Below, in pieces: positions 55,061 to 63,964 of a DNA stretch of 64,000 nucleotides. The stretch's first letter is position 1; each line of letters opens with the position of its first letter. The position numbers and the translations under genes are program-made. Location of the stretch: the NCBI RefSeq assembly GCF_963666525.1, contig NZ_OY762905.1:310001-374000 (forward strand), given 5' to 3'. The notes under the pieces were generated by a model. The model did no database searches. It was not told where the DNA came from and saw nothing but the letters and a program-made list of their open reading frames with translations. This DNA comes from an uncultured Cohaesibacter sp. (GTDB taxonomy: Bacteria > Pseudomonadota > Alphaproteobacteria > Rhizobiales > Cohaesibacteraceae).

Positions 55061-56065
55061 ATGGCTTCCAATCGCGACATTCTGGCTGTATCCATCGGCG
55101 AACCCGCCGGCATCGGCCCTGAAATCATCCTCAAGGCTTGGCTTTCGAGGGAAAAGGAAGGGTTGAACCCCTTCGTCGTCTTCAGCGATCCCGAGCTTCT
55201 GAAGGCGCGCGCGCGTCTGTTCGGCCTGACCGTTCCGGTACGCGTTTGCAAGCCGGAGGAAGTGTTCGACGCATTCCCGATGACGCTGCCTGTGATTCCC
55301 CTTGAAAACAAACTGAGCGACAATCCGGGCGAGCTGGAAGTCTGCAACGCACCCGGCGTCATCGAATCGATCGAGAAGGCGACAGATGCCGTATTGACCG
55401 GACAGGCAAAGGCAGTCGTTACGCTACCGATCCAGAAGGCCAATCTCTATGAGTTCGGCTTCAAGCATCCTGGCCACACCGAATTCCTCGGCGCGCTTTC
55501 CGAGCAGCATACCGGCCAGAAGGTCCAACCCGTCATGATGCTTGCAGGCCCGGAATTGCGCACCATTCCGGTAACCGGTCACATCGCGATCAACAGGGTC
55601 GCACCATCCCTGACCCCTGACTTGCTGGAAAGCATCACCCGGATCACGATTCACGATCTCCAGACCCGGTTCGGCATCGCAAAACCGAAGATCGCCATTG
55701 CCGGTCTCAACCCGCACGCAGGCGAAGGCGGAGCCATGGGCAAGGAAGATGCCACGATCATTGCACCGGTCATCGAGAAGCTGAAGAAGGAAGGTTTTGC
55801 CGTTACCGGCCCGCATCCGGCAGACACGCTGTTCAACAAGAATGCGCGCAAGAAATATGACGTTGCACTGGCGATGTATCACGATCAGGCGCTGATTCCG
55901 GTCAAGACCATCGCCTTTGACGAAACGGTCAACGTTACGCTCGGACTGCCTTTCATGCGCACATCACCCGACCATGGCACGGCGCTGGACATTGCCACCA
56001 AGGGCATAGCCAATCCGTCCAGCCTGTTGGCTGCACTCAAGCTGGCCAACGAAGTGAAGATTTGA
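55061..56065 (+). CDS. pdxA: 4-Hydroxythreonine-4-phosphate dehydrogenase
   Basis: Oxidises 4-hydroxy-L-threonine phosphate in the DXP-dependent pathway to pyridoxal phosphate. The 334-residue protein has the family start VSIGEPAGIGPEIILKA, metal ligand His in FKHPGHTEFLGAL, PVTGHIAI, IAGLNPHAGEGGAMGKED (substrate and metal His) and LAMYHDQALIPVK with the third metal His. The Asn-rich C-terminal is normal. The ATG at 55061 has GGAA upstream; a TTG 11 codons earlier would overlap the hairpin's T tract and is rejected. Probable operon with rsmA, 48 bases downstream. Confidence 0.96.
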   Translation: MASNRDILAVSIGEPAGIGPEIILKAWLSREKEGLNPFVVFSDPELLKARARLFGLTVPVRVCKPEEVFDAFPMTLPVIPLENKLSDNPGELEVCNAPGVIESIEKATDAVLTGQAKAVVTLPIQKANLYEFGFKHPGHTEFLGALSEQHTGQKVQPVMMLAGPELRTIPVTGHIAINRVAPSLTPDLLESITRITIHDLQTRFGIAKPKIAIAGLNPHAGEGGAMGKEDATIIAPVIEKLKKEGFAVTGPHPADTLFNKNARKKYDVALAMYHDQALIPVKTIAFDETVNVTLGLPFMRTSPDHGTALDIATKGIANPSSLLAALKLANEVKI

Positions 56066-56113
56066 TAATCAGGACAAATCCGAGATTCGTCGGCAAGCTT
56101 GAAAGACACATGA

Positions 56114-56962
56114 ATGGCCCAGATTGATGATCTTCCACCCCTAAGGGAAGTAATAGAACGACACGACCTGCGGGCCAAGAAAAGTCTGGGCCAGAATTTC
56201 CTGCTCGACCTCAACCTGACCTGCCGTATCGCCCGCTCGGCGGGTGATCTGACCAACCATACGGTCATCGAGGTCGGCCCCGGCCCCGGCGGCCTGACCC
56301 GGGCGCTGCTGCATGAGGGAGCAAAACGGGTCATTGCCATCGAGATGGACCCGCGCGCGCTAGGTGCTCTTGACGAGATTTCGGCCCACTATCCCGAGCG
56401 CCTGGAAGTCATCGAGGGCGATGCGCTCAAGGTTGACATGGCCAGCCTGGTGGACGAGGGCCCCGTGCGGATCGTCGCCAACCTGCCCTACAATGTCGGC
56501 ACGCAACTGCTGCTGAACTGGTTGGAACTGGACCCATGGCCCCCCTTCTACGAATCGCTCACGCTGATGTTCCAGAAGGAAGTGGCTGAACGCATCATCG
56601 CCACGGAAGAAGACAAGGCCTATGGCCGCCTTGGCGTCATTGCAGGCTGGCGCACCCACGCCGACAAACTGTTCGACGTGGCAAAGGAATGCTTCAGCCC
56701 GCCGCCCAAGGTCACTTCCTCCATCGTGCATCTGACCCCTAGGGCCAATCCCCTACCCTGCAATCTGCGCACGCTGGAACAGGTGACGGCCGCGGCCTTC
56801 GGTCAGCGCCGCAAGATGCTACGCCAGAGCCTCAAGAGCCTCAATGTCGATCACCTCGCCCTCATCGAGGATGCAGGACTTGATCCGACCCAGCGGGCCG
56901 AGACCGTCTCTGTGGAGGGGTTTGTCGCCATGGCCAACTGTCTTGACCGCATGCGCGGCTGA
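56114..56962 (+). CDS. rsmA: 16S rRNA dimethyladenosine transferase RsmA (KsgA)
   Basis: Dimethylates two adjacent adenines in the 3' end of 16S rRNA late in 30S assembly. The 282-residue protein has [19 protein letters not shown] motif [17 protein letters not shown], acidic loop [23 protein letters not shown] and the methyltransferase motif [12 protein letters not shown] (NLPY), then the C-terminal [14 protein letters not shown] and [15 protein letters not shown] domains. Its usual place after pdxA in alphaproteobacteria fits. It faces gmk across a strong terminator. Confidence 0.97.
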   Translation: MAQIDDLPPLREVIERHDLRAKKSLGQNFLLDLNLTCRIARSAGDLTNHTVIEVGPGPGGLTRALLHEGAKRVIAIEMDPRALGALDEISAHYPERLEVIEGDALKVDMASLVDEGPVRIVANLPYNVGTQLLLNWLELDPWPPFYESLTLMFQKEVAERIIATEEDKAYGRLGVIAGWRTHADKLFDVAKECFSPPPKVTSSIVHLTPRANPLPCNLRTLEQVTAAAFGQRRKMLRQSLKSLNVDHLALIEDAGLDPTQRAETVSVEGFVAMANCLDRMRG

Positions 56963-56991
56963 GATCCTGCGACCAAAAATCTTGATCCAAC

Positions 56992-57027
56992 AAAAAGGCC
57001 CGGACACACATGCGTCCGGGCCTTTTT
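56992..57027. terminator. Bidirectional terminator between rsmA and gmk
   Basis: AAAAAGGCCCGGAC / GTCCGGGCCTTTTT, 14-bp stem with an eight-base loop and flanking A/T runs. It can end both converging transcripts. Confidence 0.9.
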
Positions 57028-57054
57028 TGAATGGGGTCTCAATCGGCATCTGGG

Positions 57055-57690
57055 TCAGTTGGAAAGCATGCCTTCAACGAAGCTGCGGGCTCCAATCACC
57101 CTTTCGCGCTTGTGGCGCTCGGCCTCCAGAATGGCGGAAACGGCGGCGAAGGCCTTCTCCAGATCATCATTGACGATGACATAGTCATATTCGTCCCAGT
57201 GGCTGATTTCAACGCGTGCATTGTGCAGACGACGCTCGATCACATCCTCGGTGTCTTCCGCACGGCGAATGAGGCGGTTCTTCAGTTCTGCCATGGAAGG
57301 CGGCAGCACGAACACTGTCACGATATCCTTGCGGGCAGCCTTCTTCATCTGCAGAGTACCCTGCCAATCGATATCGAACAGCACGTCCTTCCCCTTCGAC
57401 AGGGCCTCTTCAACCGGATCCCGCGGCGTGCCATAGAAATTGGAGTGCACTTCTGCCCATTCCAGAAGATCGCCCCGGTCCCGCATGGACACGAACTGCC
57501 GTTCGGACATGAAGTGATAATGCACGCCATCAATCTCGCTGCCGCGTTTGGGCCGCGTCGTGGCGGAGACGGAAAGCTTCAGATTGTCTTCCTTGGCCAG
57601 AAGATTGCGGCAGATCGTCGACTTGCCTGCGCCGGAAGGCGATGAAAGGACCAGCATCAACCCGCGTCGGATCATGGTTTTTTCCGTCAT
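57055..57690 (-). CDS. gmk: Guanylate kinase
   Basis: Phosphorylates GMP to GDP. The 211-residue protein has the P-loop SSPSGAGKST (about 16-25), SATTRPKRGSEIDGVHYHFMS (GMP-binding Arg, Glu and Tyr), EWAEVHSNFYGTPRDPVEEAL, VLFDIDWQGTLQMKKA and FVLPPSMAELKNRLIRR, all standard. The start at 57690 is 6 bases after the yicC stop; a second ATG (MIRRGL) is possible. Operon with yicC. The pair yicC-gmk is conserved in many alphaproteobacteria. Confidence 0.97.
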   Translation of the reverse strand: MTEKTMIRRGLMLVLSSPSGAGKSTICRNLLAKEDNLKLSVSATTRPKRGSEIDGVHYHFMSERQFVSMRDRGDLLEWAEVHSNFYGTPRDPVEEALSKGKDVLFDIDWQGTLQMKKAARKDIVTVFVLPPSMAELKNRLIRRAEDTEDVIERRLHNARVEISHWDEYDYVIVNDDLEKAFAAVSAILEAERHKRERVIGARSFVEGMLSN

Positions 57691-57696
57691 TTTGGT

Positions 57697-58584
57697 TCAC
57701 TCGACATTTTGGATTTGTTCACGCAGCTGCTCAATCGTTGCCTTGAGATCAAGGCCGATCGCGGTGAGGCTGGTGTCATTGGATTTTGAACAGAGGGTGT
57801 TGGCCTCGCGATTGAATTCCTGTGCCAGAAAATCGAGCTTGCGCCCAACCGGCTTGTCTTCGGCAACCAGCGCTCGCACGGCGGCACAATGGGCATAGAG
57901 CCGGTCCAGCTCTTCCCGGACATCGGCCTTGCCGGCAAGCAGCACGGCTTCCTGATAGAGCCTGTCCTCATCGAGAGACTTCTCCGCTTCCAGAATGCGC
58001 TCGATCTGCTGACGGAGCTTGGCCTTGATGACATCGGCCGTCCTGGCTGGACAGTCCTCGGCCTGGCGGGTCAGGCTTTCCAGCTCCTCTACCCGTTGCA
58101 TGACGACCTTCTCAAGGGCCTCTCCTTCGCTCTGGCGCATTTTCACCAGATCGCTGATGGCATCCTTGAAACTGCCGAGCATCGCCTCCAGCAGCGCTTC
58201 ATGAAGCTCTTCGCTTTCCTGTTCCTCGACCTGTTCCATGACACCCTTGATGGAGAGAATGCCATCAAGGCTGGGCTCGGTCGCATCCACCCGCCCACGG
58301 ATCGACGCCATGGCATCCAGCACGGACTCAAGAACCTGCTGGTTGATCTTCATCGTCTGGGTCGGCTCTTCATGCTGGACGGTCAGATTGACGTAGCAGG
58401 AGCCGCGCGACAGACGCTCGCCCATGATCGCGCGCACCGGTCGGTCCAGATCATCGAACCCGGCGGGCAGACGCAGGCGCAGATCAAGTCCCTTGCCGTT
58501 GACCGTCTTGATTTCCCAGGTCCAGTTATATCTGCCAAAACTTCCACCCATGCGAGTGAAACCGGTCATGCTAACAAGCGTCAT
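57697..58584 (-). CDS. YicC-family endoribonuclease
   Basis: A 295-residue protein of the YicC/YloC family, which includes metal-dependent endoribonucleases acting on small RNAs. N-terminal YicC-like domain: LVSMTGFTRMGGSFGRYNWTWEIKTVNGKGLDLRLRLP (in parts). The C-terminal DUF1732 domain is helical, with SEGEALEKVVMQRVEELE, EDRLYQEAVLLAGKADVREELDRLYAH (in parts) and the terminal FLAQEFNREANTLCSKSNDTSLT. Both ends match the family closely, with the usual size. The gmk gene follows after 6 bases. Confidence 0.94.
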   Translation of the reverse strand: MTLVSMTGFTRMGGSFGRYNWTWEIKTVNGKGLDLRLRLPAGFDDLDRPVRAIMGERLSRGSCYVNLTVQHEEPTQTMKINQQVLESVLDAMASIRGRVDATEPSLDGILSIKGVMEQVEEQESEELHEALLEAMLGSFKDAISDLVKMRQSEGEALEKVVMQRVEELESLTRQAEDCPARTADVIKAKLRQQIERILEAEKSLDEDRLYQEAVLLAGKADVREELDRLYAHCAAVRALVAEDKPVGRKLDFLAQEFNREANTLCSKSNDTSLTAIGLDLKATIEQLREQIQNVE

Positions 58585-58805
58585 GATGATCTATCCTTGG
58601 ATTGCCCAGCGAGCAAAAATGAATGCTGCGCTGTCCTGCGCGCATACCATCAGGATCGACAGGCAGCCTGTCAAGCCCAGCCGCCCCAGTGACACAGCAA
58701 AATGAGTGACAATTCAACCCCGCAGTGCTTTACTGCGGTAAAAACAATGCCAGATGGAAGAAGACCCTCTTCCACACTTTCATTTCCCGGGACAAGGCAT
58801 CAGGC

Positions 58806-59243
58806 ATGTCGCACCAGAAGGCCATAGAAACCCTTGAGCGATTCACGCTTCTGCCGGCCTCCAAAGCCAGCCTGTGCGCCAGCTTTGCCCTCATCTATCT
58901 GAGCCGGTCAGGCCTCAGACTGACCGAAGATGCGCTCTTCACCGAGTCGATGAAAGGCGTTGTCTCGCGCACCCAGCTCGGGGTCGATCTGGGCTGGGAT
59001 TTCGAGACGGGCTTCATCCTTTCCCACGCCACCGGACAACGCAAGATCGTCTTCAGGAGCAGCCATGCCGACCTGGAAGCCATCCACCACTGTATTGAGG
59101 TCGAGGACATAGACCCGTTGAGCGAAGCGCCAATGAAGCTGCGGGCCAGCATTCCCTTCAATCCGTCCAACGAGAAGGACATCCAGCATGCTCTCTCCAG
59201 TGCTGCGGTCATCTTCGAGACGGACAGAGAGCAGCTCCACTAA
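58806..59243 (+). CDS. Conserved-looking small cytoplasmic protein, unknown function
   Basis: A 145-residue protein that I do not recognise. No signal peptide or membrane segment is visible. The N-terminal half is helical (QKAIETLERFTLLPASKASL), with a hydrophobic stretch LCASFALIYLSRSG; the rest alternates strand-like segments (GWDFETGFILSHATGQ, RKIVFRSSHAD). The ATG at 58806 has AAGG and AGG upstream and is preferred over an in-frame start 27 codons earlier. It is divergent from yicC and converges on mltG. Coding potential looks real (G/C third positions), function unknown. Confidence 0.65.
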   Translation: MSHQKAIETLERFTLLPASKASLCASFALIYLSRSGLRLTEDALFTESMKGVVSRTQLGVDLGWDFETGFILSHATGQRKIVFRSSHADLEAIHHCIEVEDIDPLSEAPMKLRASIPFNPSNEKDIQHALSSAAVIFETDREQLH

Positions 59244-59301
59244 CGGTTGGCAAGCTCTCTATTGGCCTGTCTCCTTGGAATGGAAAGGCCAATCGGAAAG
59301 A

Positions 59302-59333
59302 AAAAGGGCGACCGCAGGATCCCCACGGTCGCC
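59302..59333 (-). terminator. Rho-independent terminator after mltG
   Basis: On the minus strand GGCGACCG pairs with CGGTCGCC, followed by CTTTTTCTTT. It lies about 36 bases past the mltG stop. Confidence 0.8.
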
Positions 59334-59369
59334 ACTTTCCTGTAACATGAGGGTCGGACCCATCCAGCC

Positions 59370-60806
59370 CTATTCTGCGGGCTTTTCCTCGATTGCAGTC
59401 GGCTCGGCAGGCGTGGCCTCACCGGCCTGTTTCTGCGCCTCGATGCGCTGCTTTTCGATCTCGCGCCAACGCCGAACATTATCGTTGTGCTGTTTGAGCG
59501 TTTCGGAGAAGACATGCCCACCGGTGCCATCAGCCACGAAATAGAGCTCCTTGGTGCGGCTCGGATTAGCCACAGCCTCCAACGAGGCCCGCCCCGGATT
59601 GGCAATCGGCCCCGGGGTCAACCCCGGAATCAGATAGGTATTGTAATCGGTCTTCTTGTCCAGATCGGACCGGAAGATCGGGCGATCCTTTGGCTTTCCT
59701 TGTCCGCCGAAGATGCCATAGATCACGGTCGGGTCGGACTGCAACTTGATACCCTGATTGAGGCGATTGATGAAGACACCGGCCACACGGGTTCGTTCGG
59801 AAGCCTTGCCGGTTTCCTTCTCGACGATGGACGCCAGCGTTACCAGCTCTTCCTTGGTCTTCAGCGGCAAATCAGGCGACCGGCGCGACCAGATCTCATT
59901 GACAGCACGCTGGTGCGCATCAGCCATCCGCTCGACCATTTCCTGTCGCGTCGTACCACGAGAGAATTTGTAGGTCTCTGGCAGCAGAGTACCTTCGGCT
60001 GGCAGCTCCTTGAGCGACCCGACCAGAATGTCATTCTCATCCAGAACCTGGGCGATCTGATAGGAGGTATAGCCTTCCGGAATCGTCACAGAGTGCAGAA
60101 TGGATTTGCCAGACGTCAGAATCTGCATCACCTGCATCATCGAGACGCCAGGGCTGAACAGATACTCGCCAGCCTTCAGCTTGGTATCCTGACGATAGAT
60201 CTGGACGCCATAATTGAAGATCGTCTGGTCACTGATCACATTCTGACGTTCGAGGATCTCGGCAATGGTTCCCAGCCCGGTTCCTCCGCTGACCAGAATT
60301 GTTTTCTCCTGCTTGAGCGGCCCTTCCTCGATGAAGGTCTGCTTGCCGTAATAGAGCAACCCGCCAATGGCAAGAACGCAGAGCAGCAGCACCGTGATGA
60401 TGAAATTCATGAACACGACGATCGGATGCCGGACAGCCTTTGAGCGGGTTGGCGGCGGAGGCGGCGTATCGGGCTCGATGGCCTGACGCGCGCTCTTGGG
60501 CGCCTTGACCTCACCGGTATCATTGATCGACGCAGACAGCGGTTCTGCCTGCTGCAAAAAATCGGCATCGCTCGACGCTTCAGATTCGGTTTCGTCTTTC
60601 CCTGCGTCTTTGTCTGTGGCCTTGTCCCCGGTCTCATCGGAGTCAGATGTCTTTTCGGTGTCGGAGGTCTCGTCCGACGGGGCCTTCTCGTCTGAGGTAG
60701 CCGTTTGGGAGGACTGCTCGCTTTTCTCCGCAGCTTCCTGCGATTCTGCGCGCTTGTCTTCGTCAGCGCCCTGAAGCTCGTCCTTGTCGTCTTTACCGTC
60801 TACCAT
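59370..60806 (-). CDS. mltG: Endolytic murein transglycosylase MltG with long acidic N-terminus
   Basis: Cleaves nascent glycan strands internally and may set their length. The 478-residue protein has a single membrane helix (about 129-152), LysM-like and YceG domains with the catalytic Glu E329 in ASIVEKET, and the family motifs LPETYKFSRGTT, GVFINRLNQGIKLQSDPTVIYG (in parts) and YNTYLIPGLTPGPIANPG. Ahead of the helix are about 125 cytoplasmic residues, extremely rich in Asp, Glu, Ser and Thr and surely disordered, ending in a Pro-rich stretch (DTPPPPPT). E. coli MltG has almost no such tail. It lies downstream of fabF on the same strand. Confidence 0.93.
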   Translation of the reverse strand: MVDGKDDKDELQGADEDKRAESQEAAEKSEQSSQTATSDEKAPSDETSDTEKTSDSDETGDKATDKDAGKDETESEASSDADFLQQAEPLSASINDTGEVKAPKSARQAIEPDTPPPPPTRSKAVRHPIVVFMNFIITVLLLCVLAIGGLLYYGKQTFIEEGPLKQEKTILVSGGTGLGTIAEILERQNVISDQTIFNYGVQIYRQDTKLKAGEYLFSPGVSMMQVMQILTSGKSILHSVTIPEGYTSYQIAQVLDENDILVGSLKELPAEGTLLPETYKFSRGTTRQEMVERMADAHQRAVNEIWSRRSPDLPLKTKEELVTLASIVEKETGKASERTRVAGVFINRLNQGIKLQSDPTVIYGIFGGQGKPKDRPIFRSDLDKKTDYNTYLIPGLTPGPIANPGRASLEAVANPSRTKELYFVADGTGGHVFSETLKQHNDNVRRWREIEKQRIEAQKQAGEATPAEPTAIEEKPAE

Positions 60807-61005
60807 ATCTGCCTCAAGTCAAGATGGTCATCAATTGCGAAAGACCCGGCAAGGATATACCGGGAAGGCCTTCTGGCCCGAAATCGAAATGGAACCCGCA
60901 CCAGTCATTCAAGATGTCCGGAATCAGGGATCAAATTAGCAGTCACATAAAATATCCGCGTCCTCAAGCAATCATCGGTCAGACGCTGTACGTAAGTTTC
61001 GTGGC

Positions 61006-61034
61006 GAAAAAGAGACGGCCTGGGGCCGCCTCTT
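61006..61034 (-). terminator. Rho-independent terminator after fabF
   Basis: On the minus strand GAGGCGGCC pairs with GGCCGTCTC (one wobble) around CCA, followed by TTTTTCG. It lies in a 305-base gap between fabF and mltG, where I see no other feature. Confidence 0.8.
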
Positions 61035-61111
61035 GTCCTTGGTCTAGGGCGAAGTCTAGCGGTTTGCCCGGCACGAGCCGGCACCACGGCACCATGCATC
61101 GCCCGGAATGA

Positions 61112-62374
61112 TCAGTCTACTGCCCGCAAGATCAGCGACGCATTGGTGCCGCCAAAGCCGAAGGAGTTGGACAGCACGACCTTGATGTCCATCTTCTTGG
61201 GAGTGTGGGGAACCAGGTCGATCTTGGTATCGACGGAAGGGTTGTCGAGGTTGAGCGTCGCAGGTGCTACCTGATCGCGAATTGCGAGGGTCGAGAAAAT
61301 GGCCTCGACAGCCCCGGCAGCGCCCAGAAGATGGCCGACAGCCGATTTCGTCGACGACATAGTGAGACCATCAGCCGCATCACCGACCAGCCGCTCGATG
61401 GCCCGAAGCTCGATTTCGTCGCCAAGTGGCGTCGACGTGCCGTGAGCGTTGACATAATCGATCTGATCCGGCGTGATACCGGCACGCTTCATGGCGGCGC
61501 TCATGCAACGGAAAGCACCATCGCCATCCTCGGCAGGAGCAGTGATATGGTGAGCATCACCGGACATGCCATAGCCGATGACTTCGGCATAGATCTTGGC
61601 ACCGCGCGCCTTGGCATGTTCATATTCTTCCAGAACGACCACACCGGCGCCCTCACCCATGACAAAACCATCACGGTCCTTGTCATAGGGACGGGAAGCC
61701 TTCTCCGGCGTATCGTTGAAATTGGTGGAAAGAGCCCGGCAGGCAGCAAACCCTGCAAGAGCAAGACGACCGATAGGCGATTCGGTGCCACCGGCAACCA
61801 TCACATCCGCATCCCCAAAGGCAATCAGTCGGGCTGCATCACCGATAGCATGTGCGCCGGTCGAGCAGGCAGTAACGACGGCATGGTTGGGGCCTTTCAG
61901 ACCATGGCGGATGGAAACATAGCCGGACGCCAAGTTGATCAGACGGCCGGGAATGAAAAATGGGCTGATGCGGCGCGGTCCCTTTTCCTGCAAGTCATAG
62001 GCAGCCTTCTCGATGCCCAGCAGACCACCAATACCGGACCCGATCATCACACCACTGACGATCTGGTCTTCATAGCTCTCAGGCTTCCAGTTGGCGTCGG
62101 CCAAGGCTTCGTCAGCCGCTGCAATCGCGTAGACGATAAAGGGGTCGATCTTGCGCTGTTCCTTGACAGGCAGCACATCATCGGGGTTGAACGTCCCGTT
62201 GGTGCCATCGCCAAAAGGCAGCTGACAAGCCACACGGCAGGCCAGATCATCCGTTTCAAAGCCGGTTGGCAGTTTCGCGCCGCTCTTGCCTGCAAGTATA
62301 TTTGACCAGGTCGTTTCAACTCCATTGCCAAGCGGGCTGACCATCCCCAAACCGGTTACGACAACTCGTCTCAT
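61112..62374 (-). CDS. fabF: Beta-ketoacyl-ACP synthase II
   Basis: Elongating condensing enzyme of fatty-acid synthesis, joining malonyl-ACP to acyl-ACP. The 420-residue protein begins MRRVVVTGLGMVSPLGNGVE and has the catalytic triad C170 (VTACSTGAHA), H311 (VNAHGTSTPLGD) and H348 (KSAVGHLLGAAG), with K343. The C-terminus has the FGFGGTNASLILR oxyanion segment. The ATG at 62374 (GGAG about 9 bases upstream) is preferred over an in-frame start 32 codons earlier. Located downstream of acpP, as usual. Confidence 0.97.
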   Translation of the reverse strand: MRRVVVTGLGMVSPLGNGVETTWSNILAGKSGAKLPTGFETDDLACRVACQLPFGDGTNGTFNPDDVLPVKEQRKIDPFIVYAIAAADEALADANWKPESYEDQIVSGVMIGSGIGGLLGIEKAAYDLQEKGPRRISPFFIPGRLINLASGYVSIRHGLKGPNHAVVTACSTGAHAIGDAARLIAFGDADVMVAGGTESPIGRLALAGFAACRALSTNFNDTPEKASRPYDKDRDGFVMGEGAGVVVLEEYEHAKARGAKIYAEVIGYGMSGDAHHITAPAEDGDGAFRCMSAAMKRAGITPDQIDYVNAHGTSTPLGDEIELRAIERLVGDAADGLTMSSTKSAVGHLLGAAGAVEAIFSTLAIRDQVAPATLNLDNPSVDTKIDLVPHTPKKMDIKVVLSNSFGFGGTNASLILRAVD

Positions 62375-62571
62375 CCTCAGTCTCCAAATATTCTTGTTTA
62401 TATCCTCGCCTCTTCCGGATTCTTTCGGGGGCGAGTGAACCTTCACACTTTTATTACCCGGAAAAGCCACAAGACGTAAGCTTTTTTCAGGAGTTATTCA
62501 TTTCAGACTTACCCAGTCAGTTCAAGCAGGTAAAAAGCCCAGCTTGAGCAAACTGACACCTCAGTCGCGAA

Positions 62572-62608
62572 AACAAAAAACCGGAAGGAGCGTGGCCCCT
62601 TCCGGTTT
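62572..62608 (-). terminator. Terminator after acpP
   Basis: On the minus strand AAACCGGAAGG pairs with CCTTCCGGTTT with a nine-base loop, followed by TTTGTTTT. It allows acpP, which is needed in large amounts, to be transcribed apart from fabF. Confidence 0.85.
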
Positions 62609-62652
62609 CAAAATCACCATTTGGACCACAAAAGATGGTCCCGCCAGGCAGA

Positions 62653-62889
62653 TTAGCTGGCAGCCTTGGTCAGGAAGGAGACAGCGTCGCCGACCGTCTG
62701 GATGGTCTCGGCAGCGTCATCAGGAATCTCGGTTCCGAATTCTTCTTCGAAAGCCATGACCAGCTCAACGGTATCAAGGCTGTCTGCGCCCAGATCGTCG
62801 ATGAAGCTTGCAGTGTCGGTAACTTTTTCAGCGTCAACGCCGAGATGTTCGATCACGATTTTTTTTACGCGTTCAGCGATATCGCTCAT
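62653..62889 (-). CDS. acpP: Acyl carrier protein
   Basis: Small acidic carrier of acyl chains in fatty-acid synthesis. The 78-residue protein has the phosphopantetheine Ser S37 in [20 protein letters not shown], the signature of AcpP, with the usual helix II ([13 protein letters not shown]) and C-terminus ending [14 protein letters not shown]. The size is normal. Ribosome binding site GAGGAAA lies a few bases before the ATG at 62889. It lies between fabG and fabF on the same strand, the standard order. Confidence 0.98.
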   Translation of the reverse strand: MSDIAERVKKIVIEHLGVDAEKVTDTASFIDDLGADSLDTVELVMAFEEEFGTEIPDDAAETIQTVGDAVSFLTKAAS

Positions 62890-62941
62890 TTTCTTTCCTC
62901 AAAATTAGCGTTCGATCAAGTTTGGAAAAACAGCTTGCTTT

Positions 62942-62993
62942 GGCCAATTGCCGAACAAATCTCTTTCCCGATTTTGCACACTGCCAATTGGCC
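62942..62993. promoter_or_regulatory. Inverted repeat upstream of acpP
   Basis: GGCCAATTG (62942-62950) and CAATTGGCC (62985-62993) are perfect 9-base complements 34 bases apart, in the 334-base gap between fabG and acpP. Both half sites contain the CCAATTG core. It lies 53-104 bases upstream of acpP and may be an operator or a looping site; I know no regulator for it. The rest of the gap shows nothing clear. Confidence 0.4.
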
Positions 62994-63223
62994 CACCAGA
63001 TCCGACCTTGAATCCTGCACAGTGAACCTGGCTGTTAAACCGCTTCCAATCAGCCAATCACAGATGGCCATCACCGGAATTCGCGCGGTTCGTAACACAC
63101 TTTCTTGCGCTTGAGAAGATCAGGAATGAGCCAGAGAAGCAATTGTTTCCTTCTTCCCATCCTTTTCCAAGCAATTAAGACCGTCTTTTCAAGAAATTCA
63201 ACCAAAAAGACGCTTCGATCTTG

Positions 63224-63964
63224 TCAGATCATTGCCATGCCACCGTTGACATGGAGAGTTTGACCCGTGACATAGGCAGCTTCGTCACTGGCCAGATAAA
63301 CTGCGGCACTTGCGATTTCTTCAGGCAGGCCCATGCGAGCGGCAGGAATCGCCGCATTGATGGCTTCCTGCTGCTTTTCATTGAGCTTGTCCGTCATCGC
63401 CGTCTTGATGAAGCCCGGTGCGATACAGTTGGCCGTGATGCCCCTGTTGGCAACTTCCTGGGCAAGGGATTTGGTCATGCCGATCATGCCAGCCTTGGCT
63501 GCGGCATAATTGCCCTGTCCCGGGTTGCCGGTCACACCGACCACCGAGGTGATCGAGATGATGCGACCATGGCGGCGTTTCATCATGCCGCGCAGAACGG
63601 CGCGCGACAAACGCATGGCCGACGTCAGGTTGACCGTCAGCACCTGCTCCCAGTCCTCGTCCTTCATCCGCATGAAGAGACCATCACGGGTGATACCGGC
63701 GTTGTTCACCAGGATGTCGAGCTGCCCCATGGCTGCTTCCGCATCGCTGGCCAACGAGGCGATGGATGCGGCATCAGACAGGTTCGCAGGTGTGACAAAC
63801 ACGCGCTCGCCACCCAGTTTCTCCGCCAGAGCCTCAAGAGCTTCCACACGGGTACCAGAGAGGGCAACGGTTGCCCCCTGAGCATGCAGGGCAACAGCAA
63901 TCGCTTCTCCGATTCCGCCGCTGGCTCCGGTCACCAGAGCGCACTTCCCGCTCAAATCGAACAT
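63224..63964 (-). CDS. fabG: 3-Oxoacyl-ACP reductase
   Basis: NADPH-dependent reduction of 3-ketoacyl-ACP in fatty-acid elongation. The 246-residue short-chain dehydrogenase has the cofactor loop VTGASGGIGEAIA, DILVNNAGITRDGLFMRM, catalytic N112 (VNLT), S140 (ISITSVVG) and the Y153-x-x-x-K157 pair (NYAAAKAG), with the C-terminal YVTGQTLHVNGGMAM. The ATG at 63964 has GGAGG about 9 bases upstream; the in-frame start 8 codons earlier lacks one. It is first of a fabG-acpP-fabF run and the window ends just beyond it. Confidence 0.97.
   Translation of the reverse strand: MFDLSGKCALVTGASGGIGEAIAVALHAQGATVALSGTRVEALEALAEKLGGERVFVTPANLSDAASIASLASDAEAAMGQLDILVNNAGITRDGLFMRMKDEDWEQVLTVNLTSAMRLSRAVLRGMMKRRHGRIISITSVVGVTGNPGQGNYAAAKAGMIGMTKSLAQEVANRGITANCIAPGFIKTAMTDKLNEKQQEAINAAIPAARMGLPEEIASAAVYLASDEAAYVTGQTLHVNGGMAMI

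Noticed and set aside
62375..62470. Upstream extension of fabF
   Set aside because: The 32 extra codons lack conservation; a good ribosome binding site precedes the MRRVVVTG start.
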